Below, piece by piece: positions 42,399-52,596 of a DNA stretch of 64,000 bases. Position 1 is the first letter of the stretch, and each line of letters begins with the position of its first letter. The translations under genes and the position numbers were made by a program. The DNA lies in the NCBI RefSeq assembly GCF_002222055.1, contig NZ_MUGS01000015.1, positions 186,001-250,000 on the forward strand, written 5' to 3'. The DNA is from Flavobacterium araucananum (lineage in GTDB: Bacteria; Bacteroidota; Bacteroidia; Flavobacteriales; Flavobacteriaceae). The notes under the pieces were generated by a model that was given only the letters and a program-made list of their open reading frames with translations, searched no databases and was not told where the DNA came from.

Positions 42399-44492
42399 AT
42401 GAGTAAAGCAGTATATATAGCCACAAGCGACCAAAATAGCGGAAAATCGATTGTTACCCTCGGTTTAATGAGCATTTTGATTGGTAAAACGGCCAAAGTG
42501 GGGTATTTTAGACCAATTGTAGAGGATTTTATTGATGGAGAACAAGACAATCATATCGAGACAGTTCTTTCGTATTTTGATCTTGATATTAAGTTTGAAG
42601 ATGCGTATGCAATTACCAAAAGCAAACTAATCAAGAAAAAGAATAAAGGCAAAATAGGGGAGGTTTTAGATTTAATTATCGAAAAATATAAAAAGCTTGA
42701 AGAACGTTTTGATTTCGTTTTGGTCGAAGGAACAAGTTTTACAGGAGAAGGAACTTCGATAGAACTGGATTTGAATGTTTTAATAGCAAAAAACCTTGGT
42801 ATTCCTACTATAATCATAGGTTCTGGAGTTGGCAAAACGTTAGAAGAATTAGTAGACAGCCTGTATTTAGTTTACGATTCTTTTAAAGTAAAAGAAGTTG
42901 AGGTTTTATCTGTTGTTGCAAATAAAGTTCAATTCGAAAATATAGAATTGGTTACTCAGGGACTACAAAAAAGTTTACCGGCTAATGTTTTGATCAATAC
43001 TATTCCTTTAATTTCCAGTTTGAATAATCCAACGATGCAGGAAATCGTCAATCAGCTGGATGCAAAAGTATTGTTTGGGCATGCCTATTTAAATAATGAA
43101 ATTGGTCATTTTAGTGTTGGAGCCATGCAATTGCATAATTACCTGGTTCACTTGCACGATAATGCCTTGGTGATTACACCGGGAGACCGTTCGGATATTA
43201 TTTTAGGAGCTCTGCAGGCTAATGAATCGGCTAATTATCCTACTATCTCAGGAATTATTCTAACCGGAAATATAGTTCCGGAAGAAAGCATTTTAAAGCT
43301 TATTGAAGGACTTTCGGCAATTGTTCCAATTATTGCTGTTGATGGAGGAACATACCACATTACCAACAAAATTGGTTCTATAAGATCAGAAATTTACGCA
43401 AACAATACCCATAAAATAGAAACCTCGATAACGACTTTTGAAAAATATGTCGAAGTTGAGACTTTGTCCGAAAGATTAATCACTTTTGTACCGGAAGGCA
43501 TGACACCAAAAATGTTTCAGTACAATATGGTAAAAAGAGCCAAACAACATCGCAAACATATTGTTTTGCCGGAAGGAAATGATGATCGAATTATCATTGC
43601 TGCTTCGAGATTATTGGATATGGATGTAGTTGATATTTCGATTATTGGGGACAAAAAACAAATCGAAAATAAAGTTACTGAGCTGGGAATTACATTCGAT
43701 TTTTCGAAAGTAAATATCATCAATCCAAAAGAATCTAAACTTTATGAGGATTACGCCAATACTTATTATGAACTTCGAAAAGAGAAGAATGTAAGCATTA
43801 CAATGGCGAGAGATTTGATGGAAGATGTTTCGTATTTTGGTACCATGATGGTTTATAAAGGTCATGCTGACGGAATGGTTTCCGGCGCAGCACACACGAC
43901 TCAGCATACTATTTTGCCTGCCTTACAATTCATTAAAACAAAACCAAATTCGTCTGTAGTTTCATCGGTATTCTTCATGTGTTTAGAAGACAGAGTTTCT
44001 GTTTTTGGAGACTGTGCTATTAATCCAAATCCAACCGCAGAACAATTGGCCGAAATTGCAATTTCATCGGCTGAATCAAGCTCCGCTTTTGGCATAGAAC
44101 CCAAAATTGCAATGTTATCGTATTCTTCGGGAGCATCAGGAAAAGGAGATGAAGTGGATAAGGTTCGAACTGCAACAGAAATTGTAAAACGAAAACGTCC
44201 TGATTTAAAAATTGAAGGACCAATACAATACGATGCAGCTGTCGATCGTGCTGTAGGAAAAAGTAAAATGCCGGATTCTGAAGTAGCAGGACAAGCAAGT
44301 GTGCTTATCTTTCCGGATTTAAATACCGGAAATAACACCTATAAAGCAGTACAAAGAGAAACCGGAGCATTAGCCATTGGACCAATGTTGCAGGGATTAA
44401 ACAAGCCTGTAAACGATTTAAGCCGTGGTTGTACGGTAGATGATATTATAAACACCGTAGTAATTACAGCCATTCAGGCGCAGGGACTTTAG
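42399..44492 (+). CDS. pta: Phosphate acetyltransferase
   Basis: 697 residues, the long form. The N-terminal third is a BioD-like P-loop domain (YIATSDQNSGKSIVTLGL at 5-22); a DRTGG domain follows (near 215-330, with TPGDRSDIILGAL); the C-terminal catalytic domain starts about 370 (TPKMFQYNMVKRAKQHRKHIVLPEGNDDRI) and holds MVSGAAHTTQHTILPALQ and SYSSGASGKGDEVDKVR. It converts acetyl-CoA and phosphate into acetyl phosphate. ackA follows after a 227-bp gap, completing the acetate pathway. Confidence 0.97.
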   Translation: MSKAVYIATSDQNSGKSIVTLGLMSILIGKTAKVGYFRPIVEDFIDGEQDNHIETVLSYFDLDIKFEDAYAITKSKLIKKKNKGKIGEVLDLIIEKYKKLEERFDFVLVEGTSFTGEGTSIELDLNVLIAKNLGIPTIIIGSGVGKTLEELVDSLYLVYDSFKVKEVEVLSVVANKVQFENIELVTQGLQKSLPANVLINTIPLISSLNNPTMQEIVNQLDAKVLFGHAYLNNEIGHFSVGAMQLHNYLVHLHDNALVITPGDRSDIILGALQANESANYPTISGIILTGNIVPEESILKLIEGLSAIVPIIAVDGGTYHITNKIGSIRSEIYANNTHKIETSITTFEKYVEVETLSERLITFVPEGMTPKMFQYNMVKRAKQHRKHIVLPEGNDDRIIIAASRLLDMDVVDISIIGDKKQIENKVTELGITFDFSKVNIINPKESKLYEDYANTYYELRKEKNVSITMARDLMEDVSYFGTMMVYKGHADGMVSGAAHTTQHTILPALQFIKTKPNSSVVSSVFFMCLEDRVSVFGDCAINPNPTAEQLAEIAISSAESSSAFGIEPKIAMLSYSSGASGKGDEVDKVRTATEIVKRKRPDLKIEGPIQYDAAVDRAVGKSKMPDSEVAGQASVLIFPDLNTGNNTYKAVQRETGALAIGPMLQGLNKPVNDLSRGCTVDDIINTVVITAIQAQGL

Positions 44493-44549
44493 TCAATTAT
44501 GAATTATTAGTTATGAATTATTAATAATAAGTTTTACGTAGTAAGTTAT

Positions 44550-44708
44550 TGCGATAAAAAATCTGTTTTAATCTGCGTTTTTGCTTTAGCAAATCTGTTT
44601 CATCCGCGTTCATATTTGTGTTCAATATAAAATAAATTAGAAATTAAAAGTTTTGAGTCTTTAGAAAAAGAACTCAGAACCTTAGCGACTTAGTGTCTTA
44701 GCGGCTAA
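44550..44708. repeat. Word repeats between pta and ackA
   Basis: Blocks AATCTGTTTTAATCTGCGTTT and AAATCTGTTTCATCCGCGTT (44558-44612), then CTTAGCGACTTAGTGTCTTAGCGGCTAA-type units (44680-44708). Same vocabularies as at 25136, 19471 and 28887. Confidence 0.5.
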
Positions 44709-44719
44709 AAATAAAAAAA

Positions 44720-45904
44720 ATGAAAATATTAATTATCAACTCAGGAAGTTCCTCAATAAAATATCAATTAATGGTTATGCCCACAAACGAAGTAATTTGT
44801 TCCGGTATGATTGATAGAATTGGTTTAGAGACTTCAAATGTAACGTTTAAAACTTCTGTGGATTCATTAGAAGAATTGCTTCCAATTCCTAACCATAAAG
44901 TAGGTTTACAAAAAGTAGCTGATTTGCTTTTAAATCCGGAAAAAGGAGTTATCAAATCAACATCAGAAATTGGTGCAGTAGGTCATCGTGTAGTGCATGG
45001 AGGAAGTTATTTTTCAGACACAACCATCATTACAGATGAAGTTAAGGATAAAATAAAAGAACTGTCAGAATTGGCTCCTTTGCATAATCCAGCGCATTTG
45101 GTAGGAATTAATGTAGCCGAAGAAATTTTTGGATCAGCAAAACAAGTCGCTGTTTTTGATACGGCTTTTCATCAGACGATTCCCGTTGAAGCACATAAAT
45201 ATGCGATTCCAAATTATCTCTTAACAGAGAATAAAGTCAGAGTTTATGGTTTTCATGGAACAAGTCATAAATATGTGTCTGAAAAGGCGATCGAATATTT
45301 AGAAAAAAGTTCTAAAATCATTACCATCCATTTAGGAAATGGCTCTAGTATGACTGCAATTAAAGACGGAAAGAGTATCGATCATACAATGGGATTTTCG
45401 CCTGCAAATGGCTTAATAATGGGAACCCGTGCCGGAGATATCGATCAGTCAGTAATTTTTTATATGGTCAAAAATCTGGGATATTCAGCAGAAGATGTCA
45501 ACTCAATTTTGCTAAAACAAAGCGGAATGCTTGGTCTTACGGGATATAGTGATTTACGTGATATTGAGTCAGAAGCAGCAAAAGGAAATAAAGATTGTGA
45601 GCTTGCTTTATTGATGAACGCTTATCGTATTAAAAAATTCATTGGTGCTTATGCAGCGGCTTTAAACGGCTTGGATGCCATTGTTTTTACAGCAGGAATT
45701 GGCGAAAATTCATCGTTTATGCGTAAATTGGTTTGTACTGATTTAGATTATTTTGGAATTGAATTGGATAACGAGAAAAATGAAATTCGTTCTAAAACAC
45801 TTCGGGAAATTAATACTCCAAACTCAAAAACAAAAGTTTTGGTGATACCTACAGATGAAGAGTATGAAATTGCAAATCAGGTTTATAATTTACTTCAAAA
45901 CTAA
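44720..45904 (+). CDS. ackA: Acetate kinase
   Basis: 394 residues of the ASKHA fold: ILIINSGSSSIKYQL at the start, GHRVVHGG near 93, FDTAFHQTIP near 150, YGFHGTSHKYVSEKA near 178, GNGSSMTAIKDGKSIDHTMGFSPANGLIMGTR near 210, and FTAGIGENSSFMR near 325. It interconverts acetyl phosphate plus ADP and acetate plus ATP. Together with Pta it provides overflow or fermentative ATP, or acetate uptake. Confidence 0.98.
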   Translation: MKILIINSGSSSIKYQLMVMPTNEVICSGMIDRIGLETSNVTFKTSVDSLEELLPIPNHKVGLQKVADLLLNPEKGVIKSTSEIGAVGHRVVHGGSYFSDTTIITDEVKDKIKELSELAPLHNPAHLVGINVAEEIFGSAKQVAVFDTAFHQTIPVEAHKYAIPNYLLTENKVRVYGFHGTSHKYVSEKAIEYLEKSSKIITIHLGNGSSMTAIKDGKSIDHTMGFSPANGLIMGTRAGDIDQSVIFYMVKNLGYSAEDVNSILLKQSGMLGLTGYSDLRDIESEAAKGNKDCELALLMNAYRIKKFIGAYAAALNGLDAIVFTAGIGENSSFMRKLVCTDLDYFGIELDNEKNEIRSKTLREINTPNSKTKVLVIPTDEEYEIANQVYNLLQN

Positions 45905-45946
45905 TTTTTTATTATAAGTTGTGCTAAAAAATAATAAACCTTGTAA

Positions 45947-46453
45947 ATGCCCTTAACCAAAATTCCGCTTACAAAGGCTGATATAGAAGCTGTAAAAAGC
46001 AAAAAAAAGAATAAGTCAAAATTCAGAATCTGGATTTCGATTGTTTCATTTTTAATTCTGTTAATCGTTTATTTAAGCGTAGGTTTTGATACTTCTAATT
46101 CAACTTTTGAGTTTTTTAAAATAGTTGTAATTGTAATACATGCCTTTCTTTTATTAGGGTCACTTACAGATACTAATTTTTACAATGATTTAAATGAGAA
46201 GCAAAAATACGTTGGTTTAGTAAAGGTAAAGAAGAAAGAATATTTCTTTGATAGTGAGGATAATAGCGAATCACATATAATTATCTTTGATGATTGGAGA
46301 ATAGGAGAGAAATCATTTAAAAAAGAACATTGGAATAAAATAAATAAAGGTGATGAATTTTATGTTGAACAAGCTGCAAACTCAGGCTTAGTTTTTAAAT
46401 TAGAAAAAGAAAATATTGATTTTAAAACCGGGCTACTTTTTTTTAAACAGTAG
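45947..46453 (+). CDS. Small membrane protein of unknown function
   Basis: 168 residues. A Lys-rich start (KSKKKNKSKFR) is followed by two membrane segments at about 27-46 and 56-76, then a basic and acidic cytosolic domain of about 90 residues with a strand-like pattern (YFFDSEDNSESHIIIFDDWRIGEKSF). I do not recognise it. It starts 42 bp after ackA and has a terminator behind it, so it could be the last gene of the acetate unit. Confidence 0.6.
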   Translation: MPLTKIPLTKADIEAVKSKKKNKSKFRIWISIVSFLILLIVYLSVGFDTSNSTFEFFKIVVIVIHAFLLLGSLTDTNFYNDLNEKQKYVGLVKVKKKEYFFDSEDNSESHIIIFDDWRIGEKSFKKEHWNKINKGDEFYVEQAANSGLVFKLEKENIDFKTGLLFFKQ

Positions 46454-46491
46454 ATATAGCAATAATTTGTTTTTAAGTACAAAACAGAACT

Positions 46492-46522
46492 AAAAGAGCT
46501 CCTTAATTGAGGAGCTTTTTTA
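46492..46522. terminator. Terminator separating the acetate genes from PUL 2
   Basis: AAAAGAGCTCCTTAA pairs with TTGAGGAGCTTTTTT. Confidence 0.8.
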
Positions 46523-46547
46523 TATTTTCAGATTAAATATTTGTCAG

Positions 46548-46555
46548 TATCTTTG
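46548..46555 (+). promoter_or_regulatory. -7 promoter element for the PUL 2 regulator
   Basis: TATCTTTG matches TAnnTTTG, 19 bp before the TTG start at 46574. No convincing -33 box. It argues against starting translation at the TTG of 46541. Confidence 0.45.
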
Positions 46556-46573
46556 AATATAAAATACCTTATT

Positions 46574-49315
46574 TTGAAATCGATACTTTTAAAACTACTT
46601 TTCTTCTTTTTCATTGCTACTCAAATTCAAGCGCAAGAATTACTTCCTTTTGTCGAAAATTATAATAAATCAGATTATCAGGGCGATAATCAGATCTGGA
46701 ATGTTGTTCAGGGTAAAGATGACGCCATGTATTTTGCCAATAATCATTATTTATTGCGATACGATGGTGTAATTTGGGAAAAATATGCGTTGCCTAATAA
46801 AACTATTATCAGATCGATCATGATCGAAGGCGATAAAATATATTCCGGATCTTACAAAGAGTTTGGCTATTGGTACAGGGAAGATGGTAAGATGCATTAT
46901 GTCTCGATTACAAAAAACCTGCGTTTATTTGATGAAAAAGACAATGAAGAAATCTGGAAAATTTTCAGGTTTAAGGATTCGATCTATTTTCAATCTTTTA
47001 ATGATGTTTTTATTTATGATGGAAAACACATTCAAAAAATTAAATTTCCGTTCTTAATTTCCTATTGTTTCGTAGTCAATAACAATGTTTATGTTGCCTC
47101 TGTCGAAAAAGGTCTTTTTAGAATGGATGGTTCCAAAATAACAAATCCAAAAGGCTGGAATGTATTAAAGAATACTGTTGTTCATGCGATCGAAAAATAT
47201 CAAAACAAGACGTATATTTTTACCCAGAAAAAAGGAATTTTTATTGTCGAAAAAGAAGGTTTAAGACCTTGGAATAATCCATTGAATGAAACTTTAAAAG
47301 CGGCAACAATTAATGTAGCCAAATTTATTAAAGACAATAAACTGGTTGTAGGTTCAGGAAACAGAGGGGTTTTTATTTATGATTTTAATACGGATACCTA
47401 TAAAAACATCGATAGGAATAATGTGTTAATGAACAACTCGATTCTGAGTATTGGATTGGATAAAGAAAATGATTTATGGCTTGGTTTGGATAACGGAATT
47501 GCTCATGTAGAAGTAAATTCTCCAATCTCTTTTTTTTATGATAATTCGGGAATTTTAGGCTCAGTTTATTCAGTTGCAGCAATTGATAAAGGCTATTTGA
47601 TTGCTTCGAACCACGGCATATTTGAATTTGTTTCGGGCAAATTTAAAATGTTACCTAATACACAGGGACAGGCATGGAATATTAGTAAAATTGGGAATAA
47701 ATATATTATAGGTCATAATGACGGAACTTTTTGTTATGAAAATGGTTCATTGTCTAAGATCAATAATATAAACGGAGGATGGAATTTATCTAAGAGCAGT
47801 ATTAATAATACTTTTTTTCAGTCTACTTACAGTGGTGTTCTGGTTTACGATGATATGTCGAAGCTTACGCAAAGCAGAGTTATAAAAGATCTTTCGAAGC
47901 CTATAAAATACGTTGCCCAGAATAAAAAAAATGAAATTTGGGCTGCCGATAATTATCGTGGTTTATATCGTGTGGTCTACGATGATGATTTTAAAACAAA
48001 AAAAGTCGAAAATATTACACAACAAAGTAAAATCAAGAATGACTTTGGAGTCAAGATTTTTGAATTCAGGAACGAGATTCTTTTCCTGATTAATAATTTG
48101 TGGTATACCTATAATTCAATTTCTAATATTCTTGAAGAGAATGACCAGTTTAATTCTAATTTTAAAAATATAACAGATGTAGTTTCAATCGACGAAGATC
48201 ATTTTGTCGTTCTTCAGGACGGAATTTTGTATCACATTTATGCAAAGGGAAATACTTTTGTCTGGAACATCATTCAGGAAAAATATTATAAAGGGACCTT
48301 AATCAATGATAATTTGAGAATTTTTAAAACTCAAAATCATTATTTGTTAAATCTCGATGATGGTTTTATCTCTCTTCAGTTAAAATATGAAAACAAACAA
48401 AATTCTAATGTTAAGATAGAAGCATTTAATGAAGGCAATTTGGCTGCTAATGATTCTAAAATTAAATACAATACGGAACTTAAAATTAATGTGATATCGG
48501 GAATTTACGGTGCCAGTAAACCTAATTTATTTTATAAACTCGATAGTAAAGATTTTACGCCAATTTCTAATGGTCTGATTGTATTAAATAATCTAAACAG
48601 TGGTTATCATTCTGTATTGGTTTACAAACATGATGGAGCCACTTATACAAAAGTTTCCAGCTTCGAATTTAGAGTTGCAGAACCCTGGTATTTTTCATTC
48701 TGGATGATCTTATTGTATTTCCTGATTATAGGAGCGGTCTTGTTTTTCTATTACAAGTGGAATAAACTTCGTTATATGCAAAAACTAAAGTTACAGGCAG
48801 AAGAACTAAAGCATCAGCGTGAAATTCTGGAGATGGAACTTAAAGCTGAAAATGAACTGAATGTTCAGGAATATCAAAAACATATTCTAGAACTCGAATT
48901 GCAAACAAAATCATCAGAGGTTGCAGGAAAATCATTGTCTATTGCAAAGCAAACCGAAATGATTGATAACATTCAGGGAATTTTAGATTCTGAAAAAGAT
49001 TTTAATAAACTTAAAAGCGAAATTAGAAAAGCAATTAAGATAAATGAAGTCAATAAACATGAATGGGAAATTTTTGAAACAAACCTGAATCAAATTCACA
49101 ACGAATTTATAATTACCCTTTCTAAAAAGTTTCCAAACCTTACTCCAAAAGATATAAAACTTTGTGTTTATCTTAAAATGAACCTCTCTTCAAAAGAAAT
49201 TGCACCTATGATGAATATCTCTTTTAGAGGGGTAGAATTGCACAGATATCGCTTAAGAAAGAAATTAAACCTCACACAGGACGAAAACCTCTCAAAATTT
49301 TTATTAAGTCTGTAA
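46574..49315 (+). CDS. Triple-tyrosine/LuxR-type membrane regulator of PUL 2
   Basis: 913 residues from a TTG start at 46574 (no ATG is available upstream of the signal peptide; the TTG at 46541 precedes the promoter element). The signal peptide reads KSILLKLLFFFFIATQIQAQ. The periplasmic part, about 600 residues, has propeller-like repeats (WNVVQGKDDAMYFANNHYLLRYDG, LWLGLDNGIAHVEV) and a Y_Y_Y domain before the membrane helix (about 705-727). A long coiled coil (about 730-800) leads to a C-terminal LuxR-like helix-turn-helix (LTPKDIKLCVYLKMNLSSKEIAPMM, about 855-905). It resembles SusR-type one-component sensors that pass a sugar signal directly to DNA. It lies next to susC of PUL 2 and is the likely activator. 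Confidence 0.88.
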   Translation: MKSILLKLLFFFFIATQIQAQELLPFVENYNKSDYQGDNQIWNVVQGKDDAMYFANNHYLLRYDGVIWEKYALPNKTIIRSIMIEGDKIYSGSYKEFGYWYREDGKMHYVSITKNLRLFDEKDNEEIWKIFRFKDSIYFQSFNDVFIYDGKHIQKIKFPFLISYCFVVNNNVYVASVEKGLFRMDGSKITNPKGWNVLKNTVVHAIEKYQNKTYIFTQKKGIFIVEKEGLRPWNNPLNETLKAATINVAKFIKDNKLVVGSGNRGVFIYDFNTDTYKNIDRNNVLMNNSILSIGLDKENDLWLGLDNGIAHVEVNSPISFFYDNSGILGSVYSVAAIDKGYLIASNHGIFEFVSGKFKMLPNTQGQAWNISKIGNKYIIGHNDGTFCYENGSLSKINNINGGWNLSKSSINNTFFQSTYSGVLVYDDMSKLTQSRVIKDLSKPIKYVAQNKKNEIWAADNYRGLYRVVYDDDFKTKKVENITQQSKIKNDFGVKIFEFRNEILFLINNLWYTYNSISNILEENDQFNSNFKNITDVVSIDEDHFVVLQDGILYHIYAKGNTFVWNIIQEKYYKGTLINDNLRIFKTQNHYLLNLDDGFISLQLKYENKQNSNVKIEAFNEGNLAANDSKIKYNTELKINVISGIYGASKPNLFYKLDSKDFTPISNGLIVLNNLNSGYHSVLVYKHDGATYTKVSSFEFRVAEPWYFSFWMILLYFLIIGAVLFFYYKWNKLRYMQKLKLQAEELKHQREILEMELKAENELNVQEYQKHILELELQTKSSEVAGKSLSIAKQTEMIDNIQGILDSEKDFNKLKSEIRKAIKINEVNKHEWEIFETNLNQIHNEFIITLSKKFPNLTPKDIKLCVYLKMNLSSKEIAPMMNISFRGVELHRYRLRKKLNLTQDENLSKFLLSL

Positions 49316-49386
49316 GATTTGTATTTGATTTTTAAAGATATTATATTTTTACTTGTCTTTTTTTACATAATTGTAATACATCATTA

Positions 49387-49516
49387 CTACATCATAACGT
49401 TATGTTAATAAAATAAAATTAACATTTATAGTATTGATAATCATTGCTATATACTTGTAATTTAACATAATGATGTAGCTGTGTAGTAGTGGTATTTGAT
49501 GTACTACAACGTTGTA
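49387..49516. promoter_or_regulatory. Palindromes and inverted words upstream of susC (PUL 2)
   Basis: CATAACGTTATG (49393-49404) and TACAACGTTGTA (49505-49516) are 12-bp perfect palindromes with the same AACGTT core. CTACATCAT (49387-49395) is repeated as its inverse ATGATGTAG (49470-49478). These are good candidates for sites of the regulator encoded just upstream. No exact -7 box was seen. Confidence 0.45.
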
Positions 49517-49559
49517 ATTGTTTAATTTGGCTCTACTAACTTAAACGATTACAAACTGT

Positions 49560-52500
49560 ATGAAAAATTTTATTTTTAGCTTTTTAGCACTTTTGCTACT
49601 TCCGGCTTACATGTCTGGACAAGCAATTAAAGGAAAAGTAGTAGACAGTAGTGGAATGGGAATTCCGGGAGCAATTGTTGCTGCCTCAAATTCCAGAGCT
49701 TCTGCTGATGCTGATTTCGACGGAAATTTTACAATAAACGCCAAAGAGGGTGAGATACTAAAGATCTCAATGTTAGGTTTTGAAGCTCAATCAATACCTG
49801 CAACCGCTGCTCCAATGACCATCACATTAAAAGAAGCAGGAGATACTGTTCTAAAAGATGTCGTAGTAATTGGATATGGTACCAGAAAGAAAATTGACAA
49901 TACTTCGGCAATTACATCTATTAAAGCTGAGGAAATTTCAAAAACAAAAGTTTTAAATGCTTCTCAGGCTATTCAGGGTAAAGCTGCTGGTGTTCAGGTT
50001 ATTTCATCTGATTTACCAGGTAGTACACCTTCTGTAGTTATTAGAGGTTTAGGTACTGCATTAGGAGGAAGATCTCCTTTGTATATTGTTGACGGAATGC
50101 CAACGGAGAATATCAATAATATCAATACAAACGATATTACTTCGTATGAAATTCTTAAAGATGCTTCATCTTTAGCAATTTACGGTACCAGAGCAGCGAA
50201 TGGAGTTATCATTATTACAACCAAAAAAGGTAAAGGTGATAAAGTATCTGTAGAAATTGAAAGTTTTGCCGGTATTAGAAATCCTCTAAAAAAGGTTAAA
50301 ATGGCAGATTCTAACCAATATGCAGCATATTCTAATGCGGCTTTAGGTACAAATACTTTTGCTGCTAATCAACCGGTTAATACAAATTGGTTTGATGCAA
50401 TTACAAGAACCGGAACTTATACTCAAAACAATATCTCTATTTCTGGAGCTTCAGAAAATGTGAAGTATTTTTTCAGTGCTGGTAATTATGAAGAACAAGC
50501 TATTTTAAATGGTTTAAACTACAGCCGTACTACTTTTAGAAATAACAATGAATTTAAAATTTCTAAAAAAGTAACATTAACTCAAAACTTGAGTTTTACT
50601 TCAGCTAATTCTGCTCCAAAACCTTTAGGTGCTTTTACTAATGCATACAAACAATCTCCTTTGGTTCCTGTACGTTTTTCTGACGGACAATATGGTGTAT
50701 CACGTGTTAATGCAAGTGGTGTAGCGAATCAAATTGGTTCTTCATTTAATAATGTTGGTAATCCTGTGGCTCAATTAGATTTTTATAATGAGCAACAAAG
50801 AAGCGTAACATTACAAGGTGGTCTAAAATTAGATTATGAAATTGTAAAAGGATTAAAATTTACGTCACAATTTAATGGAGAATACTATTCCTGGAAACAA
50901 TACAATTATGAAGATAAACAAGGGATCTGGATGGCAGCAAACCCTAATACAACTGCTGCAGACTATGTAGAAAGTCATAAAAGTGATCCTGTAAATTTAT
51001 TGACAAGAGGTAGAGAGCAGTACTTTAATTGGAACTTATCTAACTACTTTACTTATAATAAACTTTTTGGAGGTATTCATGATCTTGAGTTAACTGCAGG
51101 TATGGAGGCTTCTGTAAAAGGACCCAGAGAAACTTTGTCTATTGCAAGAAAAAACGTAAGTACAAATTCTAACTATTGGTCTTTGTATAATTCTAAAGAT
51201 GCGCATGGTGTAGAGTATGTATCAGATATTACAAGTTTATATGACGTAACGTATAACGAAAGCAGGTTAGCATCCTATTTTGGTCGTTTTCAATATAAGT
51301 TAATGGACAGGTATTTATTGACCGGAACTATTAGACGTGACGGATCTTCAAATTTTGCAAAAGATTACCGTTGGGGAACTTTTCCATCTTTTGGTCTGGG
51401 TTGGATCATGACAAAAGAAAGTTTCTTATCGAATATTAAAGGTGTTGATTTAATTAAATTAAGAGGTAGCTGGGGTAAATTGGGTAACCAAAATGTACCA
51501 TTAAACAGTCAGGCTTATGCTTCAGGATTAGACGGTTATTTAGGCGGTTCAATCTTGTATCCGGGAACTACAATTAATTCACAAATCGATCCAAGTTTAT
51601 CTTGGGAAATTACAGAAGAAGCTTCTGTAGGTCTTGATTTCGAATTATTAAACAGCAGATTAAAAGGTAGTGTTGATTATTATGACAAAAATACAAGTAA
51701 CGTAATTTTAAATACAAAACCTTATATCCCTTCAGGATTGACAATAGCAAGTCCTGCTCACGTTGGAGAAGTTTCTAACAAAGGTTACGAACTTTCGTTA
51801 CGTTGGGATGATAAAATTAGTGAAGATTTAAGCTACTGGGTTGGTGGAAACTTTTCTCAAAACCAAAATAAGCTTTCTGCTTTAAAAGATTTTGATATTT
51901 CGCCAATTATTGGAGGAAATTTAGGAAATGGTCAGGATACCAAAATATTAAACAAAACTTCTGTTGGTCAGCCATTAGGTAGTTTCTATCTCTACGAGTA
52001 TGCAGGAATTGATCAGACAAATGGTAAAATGTTGTACTATAATGCAGCTGGTGATAAAGTAGTTCAAACTGCTTTGGATGCTACTAAAGATAAAAAATAT
52101 GTAGGTTCGATTTTGCCAAAAAGCAATTACGGTGTATCATTAGGATTAAACTATAAAAATATTGATTTCTCTGTTGACGGATACGGTACAGGTGGTGCTA
52201 AAGTTTATAATGGTAAAAAAGCGCAACGTTTTACAGGCGAAAATGTTGAGGCTTCTTTAACAAACAATTACTGGACTCCAACCAATACAACTGCAGCTAA
52301 TCCTAAACCATTTAATGAAGTTCCTTATGCTTCTACATACTATTTAGAATCAGGTGATTTCTTTAGAATCAATAACATCACTTTAGGATATAAACTTCCT
52401 TTAAATGACACAAGTTTTGTAAACTATTGCAGAATTTACGTAAACGCAATTAATCCATTTATTACTCAAAAATTCTCTGGATTTTCTCCTGAGTTAAATG

Positions 52501-52592
52501 GTGATGGTAATCCTTACGGAACTCAAGGAATCGAGCTTGATGCTTATCCTACTCTAAGATCTTTCGTTCTTGGTGCTAATTTAAAATTTTAA
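49560..52592 (+). CDS. SusC/RagA family TonB-dependent outer membrane transporter (PUL 2)
   Basis: 1010 residues. Signal peptide (1-20, LPAYMSGQ), carboxypeptidase-like domain (IKGKVVDSSGMGIPGAIVAAS), then the plug with VVVIGYGTRKKIDNTSAITS, VIRGLGTALGGRSPLYIVDGMP and EILKDASSLAIYGTRAANGVIIITTKKG. The barrel ends SFVLGANLKF with the terminal Phe recognised by the BAM machinery. It brings oligosaccharides through the outer membrane. SusD follows after 4 bp. Confidence 0.96.
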   Translation: MKNFIFSFLALLLLPAYMSGQAIKGKVVDSSGMGIPGAIVAASNSRASADADFDGNFTINAKEGEILKISMLGFEAQSIPATAAPMTITLKEAGDTVLKDVVVIGYGTRKKIDNTSAITSIKAEEISKTKVLNASQAIQGKAAGVQVISSDLPGSTPSVVIRGLGTALGGRSPLYIVDGMPTENINNINTNDITSYEILKDASSLAIYGTRAANGVIIITTKKGKGDKVSVEIESFAGIRNPLKKVKMADSNQYAAYSNAALGTNTFAANQPVNTNWFDAITRTGTYTQNNISISGASENVKYFFSAGNYEEQAILNGLNYSRTTFRNNNEFKISKKVTLTQNLSFTSANSAPKPLGAFTNAYKQSPLVPVRFSDGQYGVSRVNASGVANQIGSSFNNVGNPVAQLDFYNEQQRSVTLQGGLKLDYEIVKGLKFTSQFNGEYYSWKQYNYEDKQGIWMAANPNTTAADYVESHKSDPVNLLTRGREQYFNWNLSNYFTYNKLFGGIHDLELTAGMEASVKGPRETLSIARKNVSTNSNYWSLYNSKDAHGVEYVSDITSLYDVTYNESRLASYFGRFQYKLMDRYLLTGTIRRDGSSNFAKDYRWGTFPSFGLGWIMTKESFLSNIKGVDLIKLRGSWGKLGNQNVPLNSQAYASGLDGYLGGSILYPGTTINSQIDPSLSWEITEEASVGLDFELLNSRLKGSVDYYDKNTSNVILNTKPYIPSGLTIASPAHVGEVSNKGYELSLRWDDKISEDLSYWVGGNFSQNQNKLSALKDFDISPIIGGNLGNGQDTKILNKTSVGQPLGSFYLYEYAGIDQTNGKMLYYNAAGDKVVQTALDATKDKKYVGSILPKSNYGVSLGLNYKNIDFSVDGYGTGGAKVYNGKKAQRFTGENVEASLTNNYWTPTNTTAANPKPFNEVPYASTYYLESGDFFRINNITLGYKLPLNDTSFVNYCRIYVNAINPFITQKFSGFSPELNGDGNPYGTQGIELDAYPTLRSFVLGANLKF

Positions 52593-52596
52593 TATT

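Noticed and set aside
43517..44338. Minus-strand frames inside pta
   Set aside because: Shadow frames over a conserved catalytic domain; composition and content do not look like protein genes.
46541..46573. TTG start of the PUL 2 regulator at 46541
   Set aside because: A TAnnTTTG element (46548-46555) lies inside it, and the signal peptide is better formed from the TTG at 46574.
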